From assembly GCF_000710465.2 (NCBI RefSeq), contig NZ_JAIZ01000170.1, forward strand, positions 1-34,418: a DNA stretch of 34,418 nt. The letters run 5' to 3'. Positions 1 through 7,051 of this stretch are shown piece by piece. The DNA is from Kitasatospora sp. MBT63. GTDB lineage: Bacteria; Actinomycetota; Actinomycetes; Streptomycetales; Streptomycetaceae. Each line of letters begins with the position of its first letter. Positions within the stretch are counted from its first letter, which is position 1. Made by a program: the position numbers and the translations under genes. Below the pieces are notes generated by a model, which ran no database searches, was not told where the DNA came from, and saw only the letters and a program-made list of their open reading frames with translations.

Positions 1-149
1 CCGGCCGCCGCGGCCGCCGCCAGCGCCCCGGCGTGGCCGGCCAGCGCCTCGGCGGCCGCCACCCGTTCGGCGCTGCTCAGCGCCCGCCGCGCGGCCAGCA
101 GCCGTGACCTCAGCGCGGCCTTGTCGTTGGACAACGGATTGGCAGTCAA
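1..149 (-). CDS. 5-formyltetrahydrofolate cyclo-ligase, N-terminal part only
   Basis: The gene runs off the left edge of the window, so only about 49 N-terminal codons are visible. The minus-strand translation contains NDKAALRSRLLAARRAL followed by an Ala-rich helix. This is the characteristic opening of 5-formyltetrahydrofolate cyclo-ligases, whose Lys/Arg-rich first helix contacts the polyglutamyl-folate and ATP. The enzyme converts 5-formyl-THF to 5,10-methenyl-THF in the cytoplasm. The start is taken as TTG at 149 because GGAG lies 5 nt upstream; a second TTG 15 bp further in is possible. It is divergent from the GGDEF gene with about 60 bp between the two starts. Family assignment rests on the N-terminus and on the usual actinobacterial position beside galU, so it is good but not certain. 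Confidence 0.72.
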   Translation of the reverse strand, partial: MTANPLSNDKAALRSRLLAARRALSSAERVAAAEALAGHAGALAAAAAA

Positions 150-209
150 GGGATCTCCACAGCTCGGCACCGGCACGGTGTGCAGAGCCTGACACGAGGA
201 AGGCCGCCG

Positions 210-1286
210 ATGTCCACCCCGCTCCTGGTGCACGCGCTGGCCCCGATCGGCGGCGCAGCGCTGGCCGCCGCCGGCTGGTGCGGACTGCGGCTGCGGCGGA
301 CCGTCGCCCGGACCTCGGTGCGCGAGGCCGAACTGCTCCAGCGGGTCGCCGAACTCGAGCAGGAGTGCGAGGAGTTGCAGCGCACGGCGGCCTGCGACCC
401 GCTCACCGGGGTGTGGAACTACCGCCACCTGCAGCTCACCCTCGACCGGGAGATCGAACGCTCCCGGCGGGCCGAGCAGACCGAGGGCCGCCCCCGCCAG
501 CTCGCCCTGCTGATGCTGGAGATCGCCGGCTTCGACGCGATCGTCGCCGAGCACGGCCGCGGCCGGGGCAACGCGATCCTGCGGGACCTGGTGCAGCGGC
601 TCAGCATCGAGATCCGCCGCTCGGACACCTTCGGCCGCTACGGCGGCGAGGAGTTCCTGGTGCTGCTGCCGGACACCGGTGCCGAGGGCGCCGCCCAGGT
701 CGCCGAGCGGCTCTGCTGGGCCGTGCGCCGCCACCAGTTGCTGGACTGGTCGCCGGCCGGCCCCGCCCCGCGCCGTTCCACCGGCAACGGGCTCACCGCG
801 GCGGTCGGCGTCGCAGTGCTGCCCCGGGACGGCGGGCACGCGGCGCTGCTGCTGCGCGCGGCCGACCGGGCACTGGCCGAGGCCCGGGCCGCCGGCGGTG
901 ACCGCTGGTGCGGCGGCGCCGGGCCGGACGACCCGACGCCGGCCGTCCGCGAGGAGACCGCTCGCGAGGACGAGGAGACCGCTCGCGAGGACGAGGACGC
1001 CGCCCACGAGCGGAGCGCGCCCGCGCCGGGCGTCAATGGGGCGATCGTCCACGAAGGGGTTGCCGGTGAACGGGCCGCCCGCGTACGGGAGCTGCCCGCC
1101 GAACCCGGCGGTACACCGACCGTCGACGCGACGGTCGCACAACCGCCCCGCAGCCCTCACCCGATCGTTCCGGACCGGCCCGACGGGCCCGGTAGTGTGG
1201 CCACCTGCGCGGACGAGGACTCCCTCGCGTCCGCCGGAGCATCCCGGGCCACCGCAACGGGGGCCGCGCGGGATACGGTTTCATAG
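210..1286 (+). CDS. GGDEF-domain protein with degenerate active site
   Basis: The 358-aa product has an N-terminal hydrophobic segment (about residues 5-22), a short coiled coil, and then a GGDEF domain opening with CDPLTGVWNYRHLQ and containing RYGGEEF. The inhibitory I-site RxxD (RRSD) lies five residues before GGEEF. Other catalytic positions are altered. Where active diguanylate cyclases have DxDxFKxxN...GHxxGD, this protein has EIAGFDAIV...GRGRGN. The Mg2+-ligand Asp is Glu, the guanine-binding Asn is Val and the guanine-binding Asp is Asn. A c-di-GMP sensing or structural role is therefore more likely than synthesis (inference). The C-terminal ~110 residues are low-complexity and acidic, with a duplicated heptapeptide. 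The start at 210 has AGGAAGG 7 nt upstream; an in-frame ATG at 180 lacks a ribosome site. Confidence 0.85.
   Translation: MSTPLLVHALAPIGGAALAAAGWCGLRLRRTVARTSVREAELLQRVAELEQECEELQRTAACDPLTGVWNYRHLQLTLDREIERSRRAEQTEGRPRQLALLMLEIAGFDAIVAEHGRGRGNAILRDLVQRLSIEIRRSDTFGRYGGEEFLVLLPDTGAEGAAQVAERLCWAVRRHQLLDWSPAGPAPRRSTGNGLTAAVGVAVLPRDGGHAALLLRAADRALAEARAAGGDRWCGGAGPDDPTPAVREETAREDEETAREDEDAAHERSAPAPGVNGAIVHEGVAGERAARVRELPAEPGGTPTVDATVAQPPRSPHPIVPDRPDGPGSVATCADEDSLASAGASRATATGAARDTVS
951..992 (+). repeat. Two tandem 21-bp units inside the GGDEF gene
   Basis: A perfect 21-bp unit occurs twice in direct succession (951-971 and 972-992). It encodes EETARED twice in the acidic tail of the GGDEF protein, and a partial third unit (GAGGAC) follows. 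The repeat is in frame, so copy-number change would alter tail length without a frameshift. Confidence 0.9.
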
Positions 1287-1339
1287 TCGGTTCATATCAC
1301 TCTCAGTTGGGCGCCAGCACGCCTTAGTAAGGTCACCGC

Positions 1340-2260
1340 ATGACTCAGACGAACGCCCGCCCCCCCGTCACCAAGGCTGTCGTGCCCGCAGCCGGACTGG
1401 GGACGCGGTTCCTGCCGGCGACCAAGGCCACTCCCAAGGAGATGCTGCCGGTCGTCGACAAGCCGGCCATCCAGTACGTCGTCGAAGAGGCGTCCGCCGC
1501 CGGGCTCTCCGACATACTGATGGTCACCGGGCGTAACAAGCGGGCCCTGGAGGACCACTTCGACCGCGCGTACGAGCTGGAGGAGCTGCTCACCCGCAAG
1601 GGCGACCACGACCGCCTGCGCCGCGTCCAGGAGTCCGTCCAGCTCGCCAACATGCACTACGTCCGCCAGGGCGACCCCAAGGGCCTCGGCCACGCCGTGC
1701 TGGTGGCCGAACAGCACGTGGCCGGCCAGCCGTTCGCGGTCCTGCTCGGCGACGACCTGATCGACCCGCGCGACCCGCTGCTCTCCCGCATGATCGAGGT
1801 CCAGCAGGAGCTCGGCGGCTCCGTGGTCGCACTGATGGAGGTCGACCCCTCCCAGATCCACCTCTACGGCTGCGCCGCCGTCAAGCCCAACGGCCTCGGC
1901 GACGACGTCTTCCGGATCACCGACCTGGTCGAGAAGCCCGACACCGCCGACGCGCCGTCCAACTACGCGGTGATCGGCCGGTACGTGCTCGACCCGGCCG
2001 TCTTCGACGTGCTGCGCAACACGCCCCCCGGCCGCGGCGGCGAGATCCAGCTGACCGACGCGCTGCGCGAGCTGGCCGACCGCGGCGAGTCCGAGGGCGG
2101 CCCGGTGCACGGCGTGCTGTTCAAGGGCCGCCGCTACGACACCGGCGACCGCGCCGACTACCTGCGCGCCATCGTCCGTCTGGCGTGCGAACGCGAGGAC
2201 CTCGGCCCGGAGTTCCGGTCCTGGCTCACCGAGTTCGTCGCCACCGAGATGCACAGCTGA
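1340..2260 (+). CDS. galU: UTP--glucose-1-phosphate uridylyltransferase
   Basis: The 306-aa product is the usual length for bacterial GalU. It makes UDP-glucose from UTP and glucose-1-phosphate for glycan and trehalose synthesis. The N-terminal nucleotide-binding signature is intact: VVPAAGLGTRFLPATKATPKE (about residues 15-35), followed by MLPVVDKPAIQYVVEEA. Further family motifs are GLGHAVL, LLGDD and the EKP segment after ITDLV. The ATG at 1340 is preceded by AAGG 7 nt upstream. The upstream gap to the GGDEF gene (1287-1339) is relatively AT-rich and probably holds its promoter. The next gene starts 39 bp downstream on the same strand, consistent with an operon. Confidence 0.95.
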   Translation: MTQTNARPPVTKAVVPAAGLGTRFLPATKATPKEMLPVVDKPAIQYVVEEASAAGLSDILMVTGRNKRALEDHFDRAYELEELLTRKGDHDRLRRVQESVQLANMHYVRQGDPKGLGHAVLVAEQHVAGQPFAVLLGDDLIDPRDPLLSRMIEVQQELGGSVVALMEVDPSQIHLYGCAAVKPNGLGDDVFRITDLVEKPDTADAPSNYAVIGRYVLDPAVFDVLRNTPPGRGGEIQLTDALRELADRGESEGGPVHGVLFKGRRYDTGDRADYLRAIVRLACEREDLGPEFRSWLTEFVATEMHS

Positions 2261-2299
2261 ACCAAGCGGGCCGAACCGTGGAGAAGTGGGCGTGAGGCG

Positions 2300-3613
2300 A
2301 TGACCGGGACCGACAACCCCTGCTGCGAGGAACCCTCGGGCCCGGCGCCCCGGCTCTGGAGCGTCGACGAGCACCTCGCCGACGTCCTCGCCGGGGCCGC
2401 CCCGCTGCCGGCGATCGAGCTGCAACTGCTCGACGCCCAGGGCTGCCGACTGGCCGAGGACGTCCGCTCCGAGGTCGACCTGCCGCCCTTCGACAACAGC
2501 TCGATGGACGGCTACGCCGTCCGCACCGCCGACACCGCCCGCGCCACCGGCGAGTACCCCTCGGTGCTCGCCGTGGTCGGGGACATCGCTGCCGGCACCG
2601 GCGACCTGCCCAAGGTCGGACCCGGGCAGGCCGCCCGGATCATGACCGGTGCCCCGCTGCCGCCCGGCGCCGAGGCCGTCGCCCCGGTCGAGTGGACCGA
2701 CGGCGGCACCGGCACCGGGCGGGCCGCCGACGCGATGGGCGCGGCCACCGCCGACGAGGAGGTCCGGGTGCTGCGCCCGGTCGGCGAGGGCGACCACGTC
2801 CGCCGCCGCGGCAGCGACCTCGCCCGCGGCGACCAGGTGCTCGACGCCGGGACCGTCCTCGGCCCCACCCAGCTCGGCCTGCTGGCCGCGATCGGCCGCG
2901 GCACGGTCCGGGTCCGCCCGCGCCCGCGCGTGGTGGTGCTCTCCACCGGCAGCGAGCTGGTCCAGCCCGGCGGGCCCACCGGCCCCGGCCGGATCTGGGA
3001 CTCCAACAGCTTCACCCTCACCGCGGCCGCCCGGGACGCCGGCGCCATCGCCTACCGGGTCGGCGGCGTCCCCGACGACGCCGGGGTGCTGCGCTCCGTG
3101 CTCGAGGACCAGCTCGGCCGGGCCGACCTCATCGTCACCAGCGGCGGCGTCAGCGTCGGCGCGTACGACGTGGTCAAGGAGGTCTTCGAGAGCTACGGCG
3201 GGATGGACTTCCGCCGGCTGCGGATGCAGCCCGGCAAGCCGCAGGGCTTCGGCCGGATCGGCGAGGGCACCGGCGTGCCGCTGCTCGCCCTGCCCGGCAA
3301 CCCGGTCAGCGCCTACATCTCCTTCGAACTGTTCGTCCGCCCGGTCATCCGCACCATGCTCGGCGCCCCCGACGTCCACCGCCCGGTGGTGTCCGCCGTC
3401 TGCACCGCCGACCTGCGCTCCCCGGCCGGACGCCGGCAGTTCCTGCGCGGACGGTACGCCGACGGACGGGTCGCCCCGGTCGGCGGCGAGGGCTCGCACC
3501 TGGTCGGCGCGCTCGCCCGGGCCAACTGCCTGATCACCGTCCCCGAGGACACCACCGCGCTGCCCGCCGGGAGCACCGTCGACGTCGTGCTGCTCACGGA
3601 GCAGTCGGGGTGA
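2300..3613 (+). CDS. glp: MoeA/gephyrin-like protein (molybdopterin molybdotransferase or Glp)
   Basis: The 437-aa product has the MoeA layout: N-terminal domains with FDNSSMDGYAVR (about residues 63-74), a central MoaB-like domain with LSTGSEL and TSGGVSVGAYD, LPGNPVSA, and a C-terminal beta-barrel domain. MoeA inserts molybdate into molybdopterin-AMP. In Corynebacterium a MoeA homologue in an equivalent locus, Glp, instead binds FtsZ and a membrane receptor GlpR, which is the counterpart of Streptomyces SepX. Such a gene lies 1.8 kb downstream here (5460-6764), so this copy is plausibly the division-associated paralogue. moaC and moaB sit between them, so a cofactor role cannot be excluded. 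The gene follows galU by 39 bp. Confidence 0.9.
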   Translation: MTGTDNPCCEEPSGPAPRLWSVDEHLADVLAGAAPLPAIELQLLDAQGCRLAEDVRSEVDLPPFDNSSMDGYAVRTADTARATGEYPSVLAVVGDIAAGTGDLPKVGPGQAARIMTGAPLPPGAEAVAPVEWTDGGTGTGRAADAMGAATADEEVRVLRPVGEGDHVRRRGSDLARGDQVLDAGTVLGPTQLGLLAAIGRGTVRVRPRPRVVVLSTGSELVQPGGPTGPGRIWDSNSFTLTAAARDAGAIAYRVGGVPDDAGVLRSVLEDQLGRADLIVTSGGVSVGAYDVVKEVFESYGGMDFRRLRMQPGKPQGFGRIGEGTGVPLLALPGNPVSAYISFELFVRPVIRTMLGAPDVHRPVVSAVCTADLRSPAGRRQFLRGRYADGRVAPVGGEGSHLVGALARANCLITVPEDTTALPAGSTVDVVLLTEQSG

Positions 3614-3676
3614 GCCCGGCGCCGGGCTTGGTTGTACGGTAGCGCGGTATTCGACCCGCGCTCCTGGAGTGACCCC

Positions 3677-4174
3677 GTGACCGACAACCCCAGCGCCGAC
3701 CGCCTCACCCACGTCGACGACACCGGCGCGGCCCGGATGGTCGACGTCTCCGAGAAGGCCACCACCGTGCGCACCGCGGTGGCCGCCGGACGGGTCCGGG
3801 TCTCGGCCCGCGTGGTCGAACTGCTCCGCGGCGAGGGCGTCCCCAAGGGCGACGCCCTCGCGGTCGCCCGGATCGCCGGGATCATGGGGGCCAAGAGGAC
3901 CCCCGACCTGATCCCGCTCTGCCACCCGATCGCCATCTCCGGGGTGAAGGTCGACCTGGCCGTCGCCGACGACGCCGTCGAGATCACCGCCACCGTGCGG
4001 ACCGCCGACCGCACCGGGGTCGAGATGGAGGCGCTGACCGCCGTCGCCGTCGCCGGGCTCACCGTCGTCGACATGGTCAAGGCCGTCGACAAGGCCGCCT
4101 CGATCGAGGACGTCCGGGTGCTCACCAAGACCGGCGGCAAGAGCGGTGACTGGGCCCGCGAGGACGCCCGGTGA
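3677..4174 (+). CDS. moaC: Cyclic pyranopterin monophosphate synthase
   Basis: The 165-aa product is of normal MoaC length. MoaC completes cyclic pyranopterin monophosphate formation after MoaA in molybdenum cofactor synthesis. Family hallmarks are ARMVDVSEK near the N-terminus, [13 protein letters not shown] (the conserved Leu-Cys-His-Pro segment), [10 protein letters not shown] and DMVKAVDK. The start is GTG at 3677 with GGAG 7 nt upstream; an ORF extending back to 3632 has no ribosome site. The stop overlaps the GTG of the next gene by 4 bp (GTGA), so the two are probably translationally coupled. Confidence 0.95.
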   Translation: MTDNPSADRLTHVDDTGAARMVDVSEKATTVRTAVAAGRVRVSARVVELLRGEGVPKGDALAVARIAGIMGAKRTPDLIPLCHPIAISGVKVDLAVADDAVEITATVRTADRTGVEMEALTAVAVAGLTVVDMVKAVDKAASIEDVRVLTKTGGKSGDWAREDAR

Positions 4175-4686
4175 AGGCCCTCGCGCTCACCGTCTCCAAC
4201 CGGGCCTCGGCCGGCGTCTACCAGGACAAGGGCGGCCCGCTGCTGGTCGCGGGCCTGCAGCAGATGGGCTTCGAGGCCGACGGCCCACAGGTGGTCCCGG
4301 ACGGCGAACCCGTCGAGGCCGCCCTGCGCGCTGCCGTCGCGGCCGGGTACGACGTCGTCCTGACCACCGGCGGCACCGGCATCTCCCCGATGGACCTCAC
4401 CCCCGAGATGACCGCCCGGGTGATCGACCGCGAGATCCCCGGCATCCCCGAGGCCATCCGGGCGTACGGCCGCGAGAAGGTACCGACCTCCGCACTCTCC
4501 CGGGGGCTGGCGGGCCTGGCCGGACGTACGCTGATCGTCAACCTGCCGGGCTCGGCCGGCGGCGTCCGGGACGGCCTCGCCGTCCTCGCCCCGCTGCTCC
4601 CGCACGCGGTCGACCAGCTGGCCGGCGGGGACCACCCGAGGCCCGACGCCGCCGGGGCCGGGCCGTCCGAGGGGAGCACGAGCTGA
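4171..4686 (+). CDS. moaB: MogA/MoaB-family molybdopterin adenylyltransferase
   Basis: The 171-aa product has the MoaB/Mog fold signature [15 protein letters not shown] (about residues 65-79), [14 protein letters not shown] and [12 protein letters not shown] near the N-terminus. These proteins adenylylate molybdopterin before metal insertion by MoeA. The GTG at 4171 overlaps the moaC stop, and its own TGA (4684-4686) overlaps the start of the acetyltransferase frame, so three genes are packed without gaps. Mog and MoaB cannot be distinguished from sequence alone. Confidence 0.92.
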   Translation: MKALALTVSNRASAGVYQDKGGPLLVAGLQQMGFEADGPQVVPDGEPVEAALRAAVAAGYDVVLTTGGTGISPMDLTPEMTARVIDREIPGIPEAIRAYGREKVPTSALSRGLAGLAGRTLIVNLPGSAGGVRDGLAVLAPLLPHAVDQLAGGDHPRPDAAGAGPSEGSTS

Positions 4687-5309
4687 ACGCGGGCTGGCCG
4701 GTCGAACTGCGCGAGGGGGACATCACCCTGCGCCCGATCCGGGTCCGCGACCAGCGCCCCTGGCAGGAGATCAGCCGCCGCAACCGGGACTGGCTGCGGC
4801 GCTGGGAGGCCACCGTCCCGCCCGCCCCGTCGGGCAGCACCGCCGGGTCGCGGCCGACCTACCGGCAGATGGTGCGCTACCTGCGCGGCGAGGCGGCCGC
4901 CGGCCGGATGCTGCCGTTCGTGGTGCTGTACCGGGACCAGCTGGTCGGCCAGCTCACCGTGGGCGGCATCACCTGGGGCTCGATGTGCTCGGCCAACGTC
5001 GGCTACTGGGTCGACGAGACCGCGGCCGGCCGCGGCATCATGCCGACCGCGGTGGCGCTCGCCGTCGACCACTGCTTCCGCACCCTGGGTCTGCACCGGG
5101 TCGAGGTCTGCATCAGACCGGAGAACCGGCCCAGCCGGCGGGTCGCCGAGAAGCTCGGCTTCCGCGAGGAGGGCCTGCGGCCCCGGTACCTCCACATCGA
5201 CGGCGACTGGCGTGACCACCTCGTGTACGCACTGACGGCGGAGGAGGTTCCGGAGGGGATGCTGACTCGCTGGCGCTCGGTCAGAAGTGGCCTCCGGCCC
5301 GGTAATTGA
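4683..5309 (+). CDS. GNAT-family (RimJ-like) N-acetyltransferase, probable CTG start
   Basis: The 208-aa product matches RimJ/RimL-type acetyltransferases. It opens with WPVELREGDITLRPIR, has VGYWVDETAAGRGIMPTAV (the acetyl-CoA pyrophosphate loop, Q/R-x-x-G-x type) and VEVCIRPENRPSRRVAEKLGF, and ends shortly after GDWRDHLVYAL. The frame has no ATG, GTG or TTG at a sensible place. The first ATG (4870) would delete the first strand and helix. A CTG at 4683 has GGGGAG 6 nt upstream and overlaps the moaB TGA as CTGA, so it is the most likely initiation site (inference). The substrate is unknown. The conserved position between moaB and sepX/glpR suggests co-expression with that locus. Confidence 0.82.
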   Translation: MNAGWPVELREGDITLRPIRVRDQRPWQEISRRNRDWLRRWEATVPPAPSGSTAGSRPTYRQMVRYLRGEAAAGRMLPFVVLYRDQLVGQLTVGGITWGSMCSANVGYWVDETAAGRGIMPTAVALAVDHCFRTLGLHRVEVCIRPENRPSRRVAEKLGFREEGLRPRYLHIDGDWRDHLVYALTAEEVPEGMLTRWRSVRSGLRPGN

Positions 5310-5459
5310 ATGTATGTTCGAAATAGATATCGATATGGCATCGCGCCCGGGTCGAGCCGTCACAAATACCGGCAAAATAGTCGGAGAATCAGCTTGATCA
5401 CACGACACGCCGCGCCAAATTGCTGCCAGGCCTTCTCCTACGCCCGTACCGTGTGAAAC
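5310..5459 (+). promoter_or_regulatory. AT-rich intergenic region upstream of sepX
   Basis: This 150-bp gap is conspicuously AT-rich against its surroundings and contains the palindrome ATATCGATAT (5327-5336). A possible -10 hexamer TACCGT (5447-5452) lies only 7 nt before the GTG at 5460, and no Shine-Dalgarno sequence is visible. This would fit a leaderless transcript, common in Streptomyces, but no convincing -35 at 17-18 nt spacing can be seen. Confidence 0.4.
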
Positions 5460-6764
5460 GTGAGCAGTAGCGGCCTTATCTACGCGGTCATCGTAGGGGC
5501 CTGGGCTGCCTATCTGGTGCCGATGTGGCTCCGCAGGCAGGACGAGCTCAACGAGTCACGTCCGACGGAACGCTTCAGCACCGCGATCCGCCTGCTGGCC
5601 GGACGGTCGGCCATGGAGCGGCGAGCGGCCAGGACCCTGGGTGACCAGACCGACGGCGACGACGGCACGGCCGGCGTCGCCCCCGACCTCGACCCCGGTT
5701 CCGGCCTCGGCTCCGACGCGGGGTCCGACGCCGACGCCGGAGCCGGCTTCGACGCGGTCCCGGACCCCGCGCGGCGGCCCGACGCGGCGCGCCCGTACGA
5801 GCCGGCGCCCGAGTCGGTGCCCGAGCCGACGCGTGAGCCGGAGCGTGAGTCCGAGTCCGAGCCCGTCGTGGCGCCGGTGCCGCGCCTCGAGGCGCCGCAC
5901 GGCCAGGGCGGGCACGGCCAGACCGCCCACGGTCACGGCTCGCACGCGTCCGGTCATCCGCAGGGTGCGGCCTCCGTCGAACGGCGGGCCAGGCTGCTGG
6001 CCCGGCGGCGCCGGATGGTCACGGCGCTCTTCCTCGCCTTCGCGCTCGGTGCCATCGCGGCGGCGGTCTCCGGAGTGGCCTTCATCTGGCTGCCGATGAT
6101 CCCGGCCCTGCTCCTCACCCTCTACATCGGTCACCTGCGGCGGCTGGAGCGCCAGCGGTACGAGGTCAAGTTCGACCGGGCGCGCGCCGCCCAGGCCGCC
6201 GAACGCCTGCGCGCCCGTGAGCGCGAACGCGCCGCGGCGGACCGGGACCGCGGCTCCGCACCGAACGGGCACGACGCGGCGCACGCCGCCGACCCGGACC
6301 GGCCCCACCTGCGGCTCGCCGCCGAACCCGGCGGGCACGCGGGCGCCCACCAGGGTGCGGCCGGACCGCGGGCCGCCGGGCCGGGGACCGACTCCGACCC
6401 GGACCTCGAGGGGACACGTGGTGGCGGGCGGCAGGGCCGCGGCGCCCGGCCGCAGGCGGCGACCACCGCCGTCGCCGAGGCGACCGAGCACGAGGAGTGG
6501 GTGGACGGCATGCGCGAACGCGGCGCGGCCGGGCCCGACTCCTGGGAGCCGGTCCCCGTCCCGCTGCCCACCTACGTCACCGCGCCGGTCGCCCCCCGGG
6601 TCACCCGCAGCCTCGACCTGAACGCACCCGGCACCTGGGACTCCGGCCGCACGGCGGCCGCCCCGCCCCGCGCCAACACCCCGCTCTTCGACCAGTACGC
6701 CGAACACACCCCGCCCGCCGCCGAGGCCGACTGCCGGCCCCGCCTGCGCGCCGCCAACGAGTGA
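5460..6764 (+). CDS. sepX: SepX/GlpR-like cell-division membrane protein
   Basis: The 434-aa product opens with SSSGLIYAVIVGAWAAYLVP (TM 1, about residues 6-23) and MWLRRQDELNESRPTERFS. This N-terminus is typical of actinobacterial SepX/GlpR proteins, which join the Z-ring and, in Corynebacterium, bind the gephyrin-like Glp. A Pro/Glu/Asp-rich disordered stretch follows (about 60-175). Two adjacent membrane segments lie at about 187-205 and 208-225, then an Arg/Ala/Glu-rich helix likely to form a coiled coil (about 228-265), and a long disordered tail. The MoeA/Glp gene 1.8 kb upstream supports the assignment. The start GTG is fixed by the conserved N-terminus. The name is from recalled family features, not a search. 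Confidence 0.82.
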   Translation: MSSSGLIYAVIVGAWAAYLVPMWLRRQDELNESRPTERFSTAIRLLAGRSAMERRAARTLGDQTDGDDGTAGVAPDLDPGSGLGSDAGSDADAGAGFDAVPDPARRPDAARPYEPAPESVPEPTREPERESESEPVVAPVPRLEAPHGQGGHGQTAHGHGSHASGHPQGAASVERRARLLARRRRMVTALFLAFALGAIAAAVSGVAFIWLPMIPALLLTLYIGHLRRLERQRYEVKFDRARAAQAAERLRARERERAAADRDRGSAPNGHDAAHAADPDRPHLRLAAEPGGHAGAHQGAAGPRAAGPGTDSDPDLEGTRGGGRQGRGARPQAATTAVAEATEHEEWVDGMRERGAAGPDSWEPVPVPLPTYVTAPVAPRVTRSLDLNAPGTWDSGRTAAAPPRANTPLFDQYAEHTPPAAEADCRPRLRAANE

Positions 6765-6807
6765 CCGGGCCCCGTCCGGTCCGCTCCTGACCGCCGACGC
6801 CGACCCG

Positions 6808-6847
6808 ACCGCCCCGCCGCAGGCCACCGCCACCGCGGCGGGGCGGT
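6808..6847 (+). terminator. Hairpin terminator after sepX
   Basis: Perfect 13-bp inverted arms ACCGCCCCGCCGC (6808-6820) and GCGGCGGGGCGGT (6835-6847) enclose a 14-nt loop, 43 bp after the sepX stop and just before the tRNA promoter. There is no U-tract, which is usual for Streptomyces. Confidence 0.75.
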
Positions 6848-6887
6848 CCGTCCACCGAGGCGGTCATGAGTGGCCCGGCGGAGGTGA

Positions 6888-6893
6888 TAGAGT
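6888..6893 (+). promoter_or_regulatory. Probable -10 element of the tRNA-Ala promoter
   Basis: TAGAGT fits the TAnnnT consensus and ends 11 nt before the mature tRNA 5' end, followed by a short T/C-rich leader. No clear -35 can be named. Confidence 0.5.
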
Positions 6894-6904
6894 TTCTTCT
6901 CGTT

Positions 6905-6983
<79 letters not shown>

Positions 6984-6986
6984 TGT

Positions 6987-7022
6987 CAAAGGCCCTTCCG
7001 GGATCATCCGGGAGGGCCTTTG
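6987..7022. terminator. Bidirectional hairpin between tRNA and int
   Basis: Arms CAAAGGCCCTTCCGG (6987-7001) and CCGGGAGGGCCTTTG (7008-7022) pair over 15 bp with one G-T wobble and a 6-nt loop. With A/T-rich flanks on the arms it can terminate the tRNA transcript and the convergent int operon. Confidence 0.8.
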
Positions 7023-7029
7023 ATCGTCT

Positions 7030-7051
7030 GTACAGCAGTGAAGTACAGCAA
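7030..7051 (+). repeat. Left arm-type integrase-binding site pair (candidate)
   Basis: GTACAGCAG (7030-7038) and GTACAGCAA (7043-7051) are direct repeats 13 bp apart, start to start. They lie between attL and the int stop. The same 9-mer occurs as a pair with the same 13-bp spacing next to attR (21443-21464). This symmetry is expected of integrase arm-binding sites in attP. Confidence 0.6.

Noticed and set aside
1292..3925. 877-codon open frame on the minus strand over galU and moeA
   Set aside because: It is the antisense shadow of two clear genes. Its composition (Gly/Val/Asp-rich, no domains) is typical of high-GC reverse frames.
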